From: a virus
Virus record (IMG/VR): IMGVR_UViG_3300020172_001416
Span: 34,788 to 98,787 of that record
Length of the DNA stretch: 64,000 bases
Strand: one strand, 5' to 3'
The position numbers and the translations under genes were made by a program. Shown piece by piece: positions 1 through 8,884 of this stretch (its first letter is position 1; each line of letters begins with the position of its first letter). Under the pieces are notes generated by a model. The model did no database searches. It had not been told where the DNA came from and saw only the letters and a program-made list of their open reading frames with translations.

Positions 1-3000
1 GGGGCTGTTGGGGCTGGGTTTGCTGTACAAGCGGCACAAGCGGCCTACGCATTACAAAATTTTAATAATGGACTAGTAGGATTAAACGTAGCAAATGCAA
101 ACCTTGTCGGCGGTTCTGCATTACAAGCCGGACTTTCTACTTTAGCAAAATATTCGTCATATCTAGCGGTAATAGTAGCTGGAGTCAAGTTAGCTGCTCA
201 ACGTAGACAACAGGGTAGAGAAGACAACTCTGCTCCGTGGAAAATGACCCGGGCAGATTTTCCAAATATCACTTCACAAGCGATTGCAGGAAATAGTAAT
301 AGACGTTCTATCGAAAGATTGTATGATTCTAGAAAAGAAACAGACTTAGCACTAAAGAGAAATCAAGTATCCACGGAAGAAGCTATTGCACTTCTTGTAC
401 GTGAAACTTTAGCTGACGCATTGTTCTGCATTTCAAACCCATCTGGCAATGCAATTACCCCGCCGGAACATCCTGGTCCTGGCGGCAATGGTACAGAAAG
501 ACCAAGCTGGGTAAATAAAGATGCGCTAATAAATCATTTTCCATTTAAGCACGTAACCACGGGATCAGATAAAGTAGAAAGAACTTATGTAAATGCATTA
601 ATATATCTCAAAAATTATATTGATTTAATTGATGCTATCGTAAATGTACAAAACCAATCATTGTCCCGTTCTCCGGACGTAAATCAGGCAACCATCAATA
701 TCCCACTTCGCATTACGTTATCAACTGCAAATGTACAGTTGTTTGATGCGATGGCAAATGCCGCTCGTGAAGTAATTCGAGAAAAAGTACTAACATTCTT
801 TGATGAAAATAGAGAATACAAGACATTACTTAATCTTGGAAATGATAGACAATATGTAGCAGAATCGTGGCGTCTTGCCCCAACAATAAGTGGGTCTGTA
901 CAATTAAAGTTATTAACTCCACTTGACCAAACGGTTACGGTAGAAACGCGGGCATTTATTAGTAGAGAATTAGCAGAATCCGTTGTAGATATTGTAGATT
1001 TTGATGCGGGTCCAGCATTAGATAATACTCCATATTTACGTCCATTTAATATGGATTCTAGAAACTTTGTAGATAACAAGATGGCAGCTGCAAATGTTTC
1101 TCTTACTACGTTGGGACTTGCAACGGGGTCCGCTGGTACAATTATTAACGGCACTACGATTAGCTATGGCGACGATGTATTCCGACGGTGGTTTACCGGC
1201 GACTTTAAGTCATCTGAATTGAATATTGATTTTACTGATTATAACAATTTCATACATTTCGGTTCTGCATATAACAGACTTGACGCATTTAAGCAAAAGC
1301 TTTTAAAAATTGAGGAGCTAACTTCTGCTAGTATTTCATCAAGTGTATCAAGTAGTACTATCAGTTTGATGTTGAAGGCAAAGGAAAAAGAAAACATTAT
1401 CAGAAACTTTGATGCTTATGAACAATTCCTTTACTACGCAAGTCAATCCATAGCATATTCAGCTAGTGCATATTATGTAAGCTCGGAAGTTGAATATAAT
1501 GTTACTGGGTCGTGGCCAAAACAATCAGATGGAACGGTCCATAGCCCAAATAGTACCGTAGCTATAAATTGGCTAACAATGCAGCAAGGCATTGCTGAAC
1601 GATATGATGACAATAATCCAAATTATTTAATAAAGAGTTTACCGAATCACATTCAAGAAGATGCGGAATCGGATGAATTCTTGATGTTTTTTGCGATGGT
1701 CGGTCACTTGATGGATAATATCAAGGTATACATTGACCAGTTCCATAATATCTATTCAACTAAGATAGACCCGTTGCAAGAACTAACGATGGACCAAGTG
1801 TATGAAGTGGCACAATCATTTGGTTTAAAGTTACCTAATGTGTATGCGCTTGAAAATCTACAAACATTCAATGCACAATTTACCGGTGAAACCGGTTCAC
1901 GTGCATATGTAGCAGAAACGTGGAAGCGGTTCTTGCACAGTATGGTTTACTTCAATAAAACCAAGGGGTCACGTACATCATTTGATGCATTATTAAATAC
2001 GTACGGGATTAGTTCACCCGTTCTACAAATTAAAGAAACTACATATCCCGTAGCAGGTAATTATATTAAGTCCGATGAACTAACGTATGGGCTACAATTT
2101 ACCGCGTCGGTCGATAACTTCGTCAGAGTTCCGTTCGTTTCTTCTTCTATAACTGCGTCAACCCTACAACTACGATTTGTACCAAATAGAGTACAAAGCA
2201 GTTCTCTTGTTACGAGTGATACTTGGGCAATTGATTTAATTCCACATCCATCTGCGTCAAAAACAGAATATGGTAAAATTCACGTAGTAAGTGGGTCTGG
2301 AAGAACTATTATCGCAACCAGTAGTTATTTCCCATTGTTCAGTGATGACTACACAAACATTATGTTACGTAGTCAATCTGGAGATATTACCATCGTACAA
2401 ACGGACGGTGACCAAATATTATTCCAAGAATCCGCATCAGTAAATCTTTCTTCGTTATGGAACAGTACCACATATGCTTATGTTGGTGGGTCTGGTTCTA
2501 TTAAGCTTAGTGGTAAATTTGACGGTATTATAGATGAAATTAGAGTTTGGGGAGAAAATATCTCAGATGACGATTTTATCTCACAAGCATACGATCCGGG
2601 TTCGTATTACGGAAATAGTTATACTTCGTCATACGCAACATTATTTGTACACGTACCATTCAGTCAACCGCTATCATCAATCACTGCATCTGTAACTAAC
2701 GAAAGTCCGTATCAAAATGTATCTATTGTATCTACATTACCTGCTACTGGATTTACAACCGCATCCTTCAAGAGAATTTCTCGTACGGTTAAGCAATTTA
2801 CCCCAATTGTCGGTTCTACCTCATATACCAACAATAAGGTTGTTGTCGCGCCGGCACCAGTATTCAGTAAGCAATTTATTGATGAAAGTGGAAGTAAAGT
2901 ACTTAGTTCAAAGGTCAGTATAAAACAAATTGAAGACAAGCAATATATTGGTGGACAAAATATAGTTGCATTTAATATCTCACCAGTAGATTTTATTAAT

Positions 3001-4545
3001 CAAAATATTATGCGGTCGATGGGCGTGGTGGACGTTAACAACATCATCGGTAGTCCTCGCTACACCACGGGGTCTGTATACAGTAGCCTCGACATTTTAC
3101 AACGGCAATATAAGAAATATTTTAATAAAACTGTAAATCCAAACGAATATACTAGATTCTTTAAGGATTTGGTACAAGGTCCGAGTGAATTGGCTGATGA
3201 TATGGCGCCTGCCCGTGCTAAGTTGCTAGATGGAATAGTAATTGAATCATCTATCCTATCACGTAACAAGGATACATTAGTTCGCTCAACCAGAGTCGAT
3301 GGTAGTAATACAAGAGACTTTGACGCATATGTGTCTGGGTCTGGTTCCAGTGCGGTTGGGGCATATGACTTCTCTGCAAACTTTGCAAAGTTTAGTTTAT
3401 TACCATCTGCAAGTTCCTACACATTACCAATTGATGGGATATTGCCGGTAACTGATACGGTCAATGTGGTTGACAGTACGCTTTCGTCAAAGTTACCACC
3501 ATTCCGAAAAGTAAAACAAGTTATCGGTAATTCAAACGTTACATCATCCTTATTAGACAATAATAGCTCGTTCAGTTCCATAGAAGCACTTACAATAGAT
3601 ACAAGTGTCGGAACTAATACACTTTCCGCTGGTTATGCTCGCAACCCATATCTTGGAATTGCATCACGGTTAGGCGGTGAAGATAATACACTTACACCAT
3701 TCTACAACATTCCACCACGGTCAGACTTGACAGAAGTTGGAACAACCAGTTATTTTCATAAAGAAAGTGGAAAATATTATTACGATATTTATACACCATA
3801 CAGACAATTATACACTGTTCGATTAGACACCAGAACCGATTCACCGATAGACAGAGTGTATGCAAAGGTAACATTACTTCCATCAAGTTCTATTGCATTA
3901 GAATATGGAAGAAATATCACCAAAATAGCACAGACTACATACGAATCGGGTTCTTCTGCTCAAGGAACAACTGGTGTAATTAAGATAGCTAATATATTCA
4001 GTCTTTATGGGGTATCGGGTGCGCCGGGATTGAGAGTCCGCATGTACGCCTCGGATGTAGATAGAGGTGCAGATATCTCACGTGATTTTACTACACTTCC
4101 GAGTGGAAGTTCTGGAGTTCTATTTGATGGTTTACTTGAAGAAATACCGGCTGTATTTCCGTATGTATTGATGCAAACTCAAGGGTCTAATATCTATTAT
4201 ACCATTAATAATCAAACCGGTGCATCAATAACGTCTGAAATTGAATTTGATTATTTTGCATACGAACCGGATAATCTATCACCAATGGGGTACCTCCCCC
4301 GCCATTACAAGTTCAGTAGAGACAATAATACTGCACTAAAGCGTAGAAATTATCTAGGATGTCGAGATACCAATAGTACGTTTGACAATAAGCCACCATT
4401 TAGTGTATCAATTTCTAGTGAATTTAATGTGGTGGTAAACACAAACACCACACAAACTACCTCTGGAGCCGGCGGTACCGTCCAGATTCCAGAACAAATG
4501 GACACCATTACGTTTGGCGGCGGTGGTCAGTTAGACGTAAAATAA
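1..4545 (+). CDS. Large baseplate/tail structural protein with LamG-like domain (5' partial)
   Basis: The frame is open from the first base, so the gene starts upstream; the in-frame ATG at 244 is internal. About 1514 residues are visible. The middle part holds an alpha-helical stretch followed by a KGSRTSFDALLNTYG-type segment, as in tail proteins that attach to the baseplate. It is followed by a concanavalin/LamG-like beta sandwich (about visible residues 690-870) ending in the characteristic FDGIIDEIRVW motif. The C-terminus is rich in Gly, Thr and Gln. Size and place, before a run of virion genes, suggest a baseplate wedge protein of the gp7 size class that may bind host glycans. The structural role is likely; the exact T4 equivalent is not established. 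Confidence 0.75.
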   Translation, partial: GAVGAGFAVQAAQAAYALQNFNNGLVGLNVANANLVGGSALQAGLSTLAKYSSYLAVIVAGVKLAAQRRQQGREDNSAPWKMTRADFPNITSQAIAGNSNRRSIERLYDSRKETDLALKRNQVSTEEAIALLVRETLADALFCISNPSGNAITPPEHPGPGGNGTERPSWVNKDALINHFPFKHVTTGSDKVERTYVNALIYLKNYIDLIDAIVNVQNQSLSRSPDVNQATINIPLRITLSTANVQLFDAMANAAREVIREKVLTFFDENREYKTLLNLGNDRQYVAESWRLAPTISGSVQLKLLTPLDQTVTVETRAFISRELAESVVDIVDFDAGPALDNTPYLRPFNMDSRNFVDNKMAAANVSLTTLGLATGSAGTIINGTTISYGDDVFRRWFTGDFKSSELNIDFTDYNNFIHFGSAYNRLDAFKQKLLKIEELTSASISSSVSSSTISLMLKAKEKENIIRNFDAYEQFLYYASQSIAYSASAYYVSSEVEYNVTGSWPKQSDGTVHSPNSTVAINWLTMQQGIAERYDDNNPNYLIKSLPNHIQEDAESDEFLMFFAMVGHLMDNIKVYIDQFHNIYSTKIDPLQELTMDQVYEVAQSFGLKLPNVYALENLQTFNAQFTGETGSRAYVAETWKRFLHSMVYFNKTKGSRTSFDALLNTYGISSPVLQIKETTYPVAGNYIKSDELTYGLQFTASVDNFVRVPFVSSSITASTLQLRFVPNRVQSSSLVTSDTWAIDLIPHPSASKTEYGKIHVVSGSGRTIIATSSYFPLFSDDYTNIMLRSQSGDITIVQTDGDQILFQESASVNLSSLWNSTTYAYVGGSGSIKLSGKFDGIIDEIRVWGENISDDDFISQAYDPGSYYGNSYTSSYATLFVHVPFSQPLSSITASVTNESPYQNVSIVSTLPATGFTTASFKRISRTVKQFTPIVGSTSYTNNKVVVAPAPVFSKQFIDESGSKVLSSKVSIKQIEDKQYIGGQNIVAFNISPVDFINQNIMRSMGVVDVNNIIGSPRYTTGSVYSSLDILQRQYKKYFNKTVNPNEYTRFFKDLVQGPSELADDMAPARAKLLDGIVIESSILSRNKDTLVRSTRVDGSNTRDFDAYVSGSGSSAVGAYDFSANFAKFSLLPSASSYTLPIDGILPVTDTVNVVDSTLSSKLPPFRKVKQVIGNSNVTSSLLDNNSSFSSIEALTIDTSVGTNTLSAGYARNPYLGIASRLGGEDNTLTPFYNIPPRSDLTEVGTTSYFHKESGKYYYDIYTPYRQLYTVRLDTRTDSPIDRVYAKVTLLPSSSIALEYGRNITKIAQTTYESGSSAQGTTGVIKIANIFSLYGVSGAPGLRVRMYASDVDRGADISRDFTTLPSGSSGVLFDGLLEEIPAVFPYVLMQTQGSNIYYTINNQTGASITSEIEFDYFAYEPDNLSPMGYLPRHYKFSRDNNTALKRRNYLGCRDTNSTFDNKPPFSVSISSEFNVVVNTNTTQTTSGAGGTVQIPEQMDTITFGGGGQLDVK

Positions 4546-4566
4546 TTGACTTAAATTAAATTACTT

Positions 4567-4577
4567 TATACTTATAG
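4567..4577 (+). promoter_or_regulatory. Putative late-promoter box
   Basis: TATACTTATAG, 31 nt before the start of the 4609 gene. One of eleven similar boxes in this window. A TTGACT lies at 4546-4551, but its spacing to TATACT is only 15 nt, so the single-box reading is preferred. Confidence 0.5.
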
Positions 4578-4608
4578 TAGATGTACCTTACTCAGGAGAT
4601 TAAGAAAT

Positions 4609-5265
4609 ATGGGATACCTAGATAAATCCACAATTACCGTGGACGCTATTTTAACCAATCGTGGACGGGAACTCTTGTCGCAAGGGACCGGCACGGGTAA
4701 TTTCCAAATTACCAAGTTCGCAGTCGCAGACGACGAAGTGGATTACGGTCTTTATAATACCGCTCACCCACTAGGGTCAAACTATTACGGTGCAATTATT
4801 GAAAACATGCCCGTATTAGAGGCAACTCCTGATGAAACGCAAATCATGCGGTATAAGTTGGTAACGATTACTCAACCTGAATTATCGCAAACTGCAGGAA
4901 CGCCAATCATTCCTCAAATTGAAATTCAAGGAACATCAATCCCAACAAGCGGTACACTTACTATCTATAGAACCGGTACATCGGGAACCACCAATATTAC
5001 CGTTACACCTATTACTACATACACCTCTACTTCTCCTTCAAAAGCTGAGACTAGTTATACAATTCTTTTGGCAGATAGTTCATTAGCAGAAGTACAAATA
5101 GTAACACCGAATACAGGAATAGTTCCTGCAAATAGTAGAGGGTCAATCGTTGCCAATGGGCTATCATTTAAGATTAGTTCTAAAACAAAGACCGGATCAA
5201 CCTCTGTTTCAATCTTTGGTGCAGAATCCGGTGCCGTATATAATTTTACGTTAACAATCGCATAA
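4609..5265 (+). CDS. Virion structural protein, unknown role
   Basis: 218 residues. The N-terminus (MGYLDKSTITVDAILTNRG) and the following ITKFAVADDEVDYGLYN segment form a compact conserved-looking domain that I associate with structural proteins of T4-like environmental phages. The C-terminal half is Thr/Ser-rich beta sequence, like a fibre or decoration domain. A good Shine-Dalgarno site (CAGGAG, 4593-4598) precedes the ATG. It lies between the baseplate-type gene and two paralogous virion genes. Function not recognised. Confidence 0.7.
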   Translation: MGYLDKSTITVDAILTNRGRELLSQGTGTGNFQITKFAVADDEVDYGLYNTAHPLGSNYYGAIIENMPVLEATPDETQIMRYKLVTITQPELSQTAGTPIIPQIEIQGTSIPTSGTLTIYRTGTSGTTNITVTPITTYTSTSPSKAETSYTILLADSSLAEVQIVTPNTGIVPANSRGSIVANGLSFKISSKTKTGSTSVSIFGAESGAVYNFTLTIA

Positions 5266-5277
5266 TAGGAATATCAC

Positions 5278-6336
5278 ATGCCATATAGTATTTTTACAAC
5301 CTTAGATACCGGCAGTGACATAACATCATTACGTAGTAATGAAGTAACTACGGGGATGTGGTCAGGAGACACGGGAAGTCTTTCAGCAATATACACTTCA
5401 AGTGTACAATTTGCAAATTCTGGTGAGTTTTATTATGACCTCTATAACGGGGTAGATACCACTGCGTCTGACATTCAATTCTCTGTAGCATACGGACACG
5501 TAAGTGGAGCGGGTTCTCCTCCGCTTACTTCATTAAATACATCAACATTGCCTACACAAGTTACGTACGCTCAGTATCGTAATATTTTGTTGAGTAAAGA
5601 CGTTTCCTTATTCTCATTTAACGAAGTAGATTCGGAAGATATTTACGTCATCAACGTACAACGTTCACGTTTAAAGCAAGCAATTGACCCAGGCAACTGG
5701 CAATTAGGATTGTCGGGATCACGCGGCATCCGTACCTTTATTGACGATAGTGGTCTTGGAACCGCTGTTGTTGGAAACCTTGTTGCAAATAATGTGTACA
5801 ATATTCGCTCTGGCACACTTGATGCGGGGATTGCAACGAGTGACAGTACAGTATATGGATTAGTATTCCCAGACTACGGTGTTATCGTACTACGTCCTTC
5901 CGTGGTCAGTTCGTCGGTTGGGTTTATTACTCCTTCAAACAACATTAGAACCTCTACCTCTCGCCCATTTGCGCCATATACGGGTAGTAGTATTACTACT
6001 TATCAGTACCAACACGAAGGTTTAGTTCGTTCAATCTCTTCTTCTATGGCAGCGGGCTCACCATTCATCGCACGTTCCGCAGAAAAGATTACATCAAATA
6101 ACTACTTCATACGTTTGAAGAACGGAAACTATAACTACTCCAATAATCCAACATACTATAGTGGGTCAAATCCACAAACGCCACTCACACCGTTCCTTGA
6201 TAATCCAATCACATATCCAACCACAATTGGACTATACAACGACGCAAATGAATTATTGGCAGTAGCAAAACTCAGTAGACCAATCCAAAAGAGTACAGAT
6301 AAAGAAGCATTGATTCGCGTTCGCTTAGACTACTAA
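5278..6336 (+). CDS. Virion structural protein, paralogue of the next gene
   Basis: 352 residues, beta-rich, no signal peptide or membrane segment. Its last about 40 residues (IGLYNDANELLAVAKLSRPI and following) match the end of the next gene product, so the two are paralogues sharing a C-terminal module. The central part contains VDSEDIYVINVQRSRLKQAI, which looks like a conserved structural segment. Likely a small tail or baseplate component, judged only from its neighbours; no enzymatic motif seen. Confidence 0.7.
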   Translation: MPYSIFTTLDTGSDITSLRSNEVTTGMWSGDTGSLSAIYTSSVQFANSGEFYYDLYNGVDTTASDIQFSVAYGHVSGAGSPPLTSLNTSTLPTQVTYAQYRNILLSKDVSLFSFNEVDSEDIYVINVQRSRLKQAIDPGNWQLGLSGSRGIRTFIDDSGLGTAVVGNLVANNVYNIRSGTLDAGIATSDSTVYGLVFPDYGVIVLRPSVVSSSVGFITPSNNIRTSTSRPFAPYTGSSITTYQYQHEGLVRSISSSMAAGSPFIARSAEKITSNNYFIRLKNGNYNYSNNPTYYSGSNPQTPLTPFLDNPITYPTTIGLYNDANELLAVAKLSRPIQKSTDKEALIRVRLDY

Positions 6337-6358
6337 ACCGCTTTTCGGGTGGACAATT

Positions 6359-7180
6359 ATGACTCTTCCTGTTACTGCGTTTAAGTCTCTTGCTCCTACT
6401 GAGTACACTGTAACACCATTTCGAACATATGCCCAACATAGCTACACGCATGTTTCCGGGTCTACATCAAATTCTATTGATGTAAAAGTTCTATTTGGTA
6501 AGCAGTATGTAACTGGAAGCGGGTTACGTGTACAAAACGATGAGCATGAATTATATGATTCTATAGTTCAATCGTTTTACTCACCGATTCCATATACATC
6601 ATATGGAATTCAATCTTCTTCGTACTCACCATCGGGGTCGGTGTTTGTAGTAAGTGCAACACAAGACCTTGTTGGAGAAGAAATAAAACCTGGTACATTT
6701 ACTATTTCTATTGGTACATCGTCATCATATGATGATTCTACTGGAAATATATTTATATCACAGTCGGGTGTTGGATATAATATTGGCAGAATCTTTTACG
6801 ATAAAGGTATAGCAGTTATTAAGCCACTCATCGGAGTCTCGGGTAAAATTACAAGTGGTGGAATGTGTATCGTCAGCGGAACCAACGTAAACATACAGTT
6901 CACATCCTCGGTAAAATTGTTTGAACATTCTGTTAAAGTTAAGCTAAACCCAACAGACTTTCTATACTCGGTATATAATCCATCTGCCACAAAAAAGATG
7001 ATTACCGGGTCAACCGAAACACCGTTAGTATTGATGGCTTCTCAAAGTTTATATCCATATGTCACTTCAATCGGGTTATATAATCAAGATCATGAATTGG
7101 TGGCGGTAGCTAAACTGTCGAACCCAATCCAACGCACAGATTACAGCACGCAAACGTTTGTTGTTAAATTTGATACCTGA
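6359..7180 (+). CDS. Virion structural protein, paralogue of the previous gene
   Basis: 273 residues, beta-rich and Ser/Tyr-rich. The C-terminus (IGLYNQDHELVAVAKLSNPIQ) is clearly related to that of the 5278-6336 product, and a central ...YNIGRIFYDKGIAVIKP segment matches its ...VYGLVFPDYGVIVLRP segment in position and pattern. Probably arose by duplication and forms part of the same virion substructure. It is followed 8 nt later by a further small gene with the Shine-Dalgarno-like site TGAGGA. Confidence 0.7.
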   Translation: MTLPVTAFKSLAPTEYTVTPFRTYAQHSYTHVSGSTSNSIDVKVLFGKQYVTGSGLRVQNDEHELYDSIVQSFYSPIPYTSYGIQSSSYSPSGSVFVVSATQDLVGEEIKPGTFTISIGTSSSYDDSTGNIFISQSGVGYNIGRIFYDKGIAVIKPLIGVSGKITSGGMCIVSGTNVNIQFTSSVKLFEHSVKVKLNPTDFLYSVYNPSATKKMITGSTETPLVLMASQSLYPYVTSIGLYNQDHELVAVAKLSNPIQRTDYSTQTFVVKFDT

Positions 7181-7188
7181 GGATTTTT

Positions 7189-7563
7189 ATGTCATTACTA
7201 GACTTATACAACAATTGGAATTTTAAAAACGGAAATACTTTAGGTACCAATAAAACACCTAGAGAACAAACCGAAGGTAAAGTTGCGGCAGACTTTTTAC
7301 CAAACACGTATCAATCAGAAGTTAGAAATCGTGACCCACACAACAAGACGGTTACACAAGCGGCAGCTGATGATGCAACTAATGGAACATTCAACACTAC
7401 CTCGGCATTCAAATATTATAGTACTTTAATTAACAGTCCGTTAAAAACATTTAAGTCTAAAGTAGTACACTTATACAACGCACAAGGAACCGATTCTACT
7501 AAATACGCAACTTCAAACGAAATTAGAAACACACCAGGCGCATTATATAATACAAACAGTTAA
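7189..7563 (+). CDS. Small hypothetical protein, probably virion
   Basis: 124 residues, polar, rich in Asn, Thr and Lys, with no Cys and no membrane segment. It ends the first structural block and is followed by the DNA-metabolism island. No family recognised; the virion assignment is from position only. Confidence 0.6.
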   Translation: MSLLDLYNNWNFKNGNTLGTNKTPREQTEGKVAADFLPNTYQSEVRNRDPHNKTVTQAAADDATNGTFNTTSAFKYYSTLINSPLKTFKSKVVHLYNAQGTDSTKYATSNEIRNTPGALYNTNS

Positions 7564-7580
7564 TGTTATAAGAGGTTACG

Positions 7581-7931
7581 ATGAAACCACGTAGTGCAAA
7601 AAATAAAGGTAAGCGGTTACAAAACGCAGTACGAGATATGATTTTAGAAAACTTCACACAATTGGAACCAGATGATGTGGTTTCAACCTTGATGGGTGAT
7701 AGTGGAACAGATATTAAGTTGTCACCTGCGGCGCGGAAGGTATTTCCCTACTCTCCAGAATGTAAGAACCAAGAAAAGATGAACATCTGGGCTTCTCTGG
7801 AACAAGCAGAAGGGAATACGAAAGAAGGAACGACTCCCGTTCTCTTCTTTAAGAGAAATAATACACCAGTGTACGCGGTTATTCCCGCAGAGCACTTCTT
7901 TCAACTGGTTAATAAAAAAGAAGTTGAATAA
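7581..7931 (+). CDS. PD-(D/E)XK-type nuclease, possible Holliday-junction resolvase
   Basis: 116 residues. A basic N-terminal helix (KNKGKRLQNAVRDMI) is followed by D44 and E60-C61-K62, spaced as in the PD-(D/E)XK fold, where the acidic residues and Lys bind metal and cut DNA. The pattern resembles small phage resolvases and recombination endonucleases. It sits directly before primase and the Mre11-Rad50 gene, which supports a role in DNA repair or processing of replication intermediates. The exact substrate (junction, flap or duplex) cannot be told from sequence. Confidence 0.6.
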   Translation: MKPRSAKNKGKRLQNAVRDMILENFTQLEPDDVVSTLMGDSGTDIKLSPAARKVFPYSPECKNQEKMNIWASLEQAEGNTKEGTTPVLFFKRNNTPVYAVIPAEHFFQLVNKKEVE

Positions 7932-7937
7932 GAAAAC

Positions 7938-7966
7938 TTGACAATTTATAGAAGAGAGGTTAGATT
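7938..7966 (+). promoter_or_regulatory. Weak sigma70-like promoter before primase
   Basis: TTGACA (7938-7943), 17 nt, then TAGATT (7961-7966). The -35 matches consensus, the -10 only 4 of 6. Transcription would begin almost at the primase ATG (7973), which conflicts with use of the upstream GAGAGG as ribosome site, so the call is weak. Confidence 0.3.
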
Positions 7967-7972
7967 TCTATT

Positions 7973-8884
7973 ATGAATCTAATCTCTCTTTTGTCGCAAA
8001 TATTAGGTGATTTTAAACAGTTTGGAAATGGTGAGCACTATTTCCAATGTCCTTTTTGCCATAATCATAAGAGAAAATTCGCTGTCAATTTGTTAAAAAA
8101 TGTTTTTCATTGTTGGCATTGTGGGGCTAAAGGACGTTCTTTAATAACACTATTTAAGAGACTGGATGTATCTCCTTCCCAAATGAAGGAGCTAAAGTCG
8201 CTTCTGTCCGATGACCAAGTACGGAACTATGTAGAAACAGCGGACGAAGTTACTGACCTTTATCTCCCGCCTGGTTTCAAGCCATTGTGGATTCCATCAA
8301 AAAATCTTCACTATAAGCACGCTGTTCGGTATATGAAGAACAGAGGAATTACGGGATACGATATTATCAGATATCAGATGGGATACACAGTTGATGGTCC
8401 GTATGCGAATCGTATTATTATCCCGTCGTACGATACAAATAACAAGCTAAATTATTTTATCGCCCGCAGTTTCTATGATGGCGGGATGAAATATAAGAAC
8501 CCACCTGTCTCAAAAAATGTGGTGATGTTCGAGAATCAAATTAATTGGAAGATGCCGTTGGTGCTGTGTGAAGGTGTGTTCGATGCTATCGCCATTCGTC
8601 GAAACGCCGTGCCACTTTTGGGTAAGTTCGTACCTAAAAAGCTATTGAAGCAAATGGTGAAGAACAAAGTCAAAGATGTCTATGTCGTACTGGATGATGA
8701 TGCATTAAACGATGCACGTGAAATCGAACAAACGTTAAATACATATGAGATGAATGTAAGGCTGGTAAACCTTGACAAGAAAGACCCTTCGGAGTTAGGT
8801 TTCAAGGATACGTGGGAATGCATCGAACGTGGGTCTGCAACAACATTTAAAGACTATATTGGTGGCAGGTTACAGAATATATGA
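7973..8884 (+). CDS. DnaG-type DNA primase (gp61-like role)
   Basis: 303 residues. An N-terminal zinc ribbon has C26-P-F-C29 and C47-W-H-C50. A TOPRIM domain follows, with the catalytic Glu in LCEGVFDAI (E200) and the acidic cluster VLDDDA (D241-D243). This is the layout of phage primases, which make RNA primers for lagging-strand synthesis together with a replicative helicase. The helicase is not in this window. The gene overlaps the next by ATGA, indicating translational coupling to the Mre11-Rad50 gene. Confidence 0.88.
   Translation: MNLISLLSQILGDFKQFGNGEHYFQCPFCHNHKRKFAVNLLKNVFHCWHCGAKGRSLITLFKRLDVSPSQMKELKSLLSDDQVRNYVETADEVTDLYLPPGFKPLWIPSKNLHYKHAVRYMKNRGITGYDIIRYQMGYTVDGPYANRIIIPSYDTNNKLNYFIARSFYDGGMKYKNPPVSKNVVMFENQINWKMPLVLCEGVFDAIAIRRNAVPLLGKFVPKKLLKQMVKNKVKDVYVVLDDDALNDAREIEQTLNTYEMNVRLVNLDKKDPSELGFKDTWECIERGSATTFKDYIGGRLQNI

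Noticed and set aside
244-246. ATG at 244 as start of the first gene
   Set aside because: The same frame is open to base 1 with plausible protein sequence and there is no ribosome site, so the gene is truncated by the window.
684-1154. Reverse-strand frame of 156 codons inside the first gene
   Set aside because: No homology-like features or ribosome site, and it lies opposite a clear coding frame.
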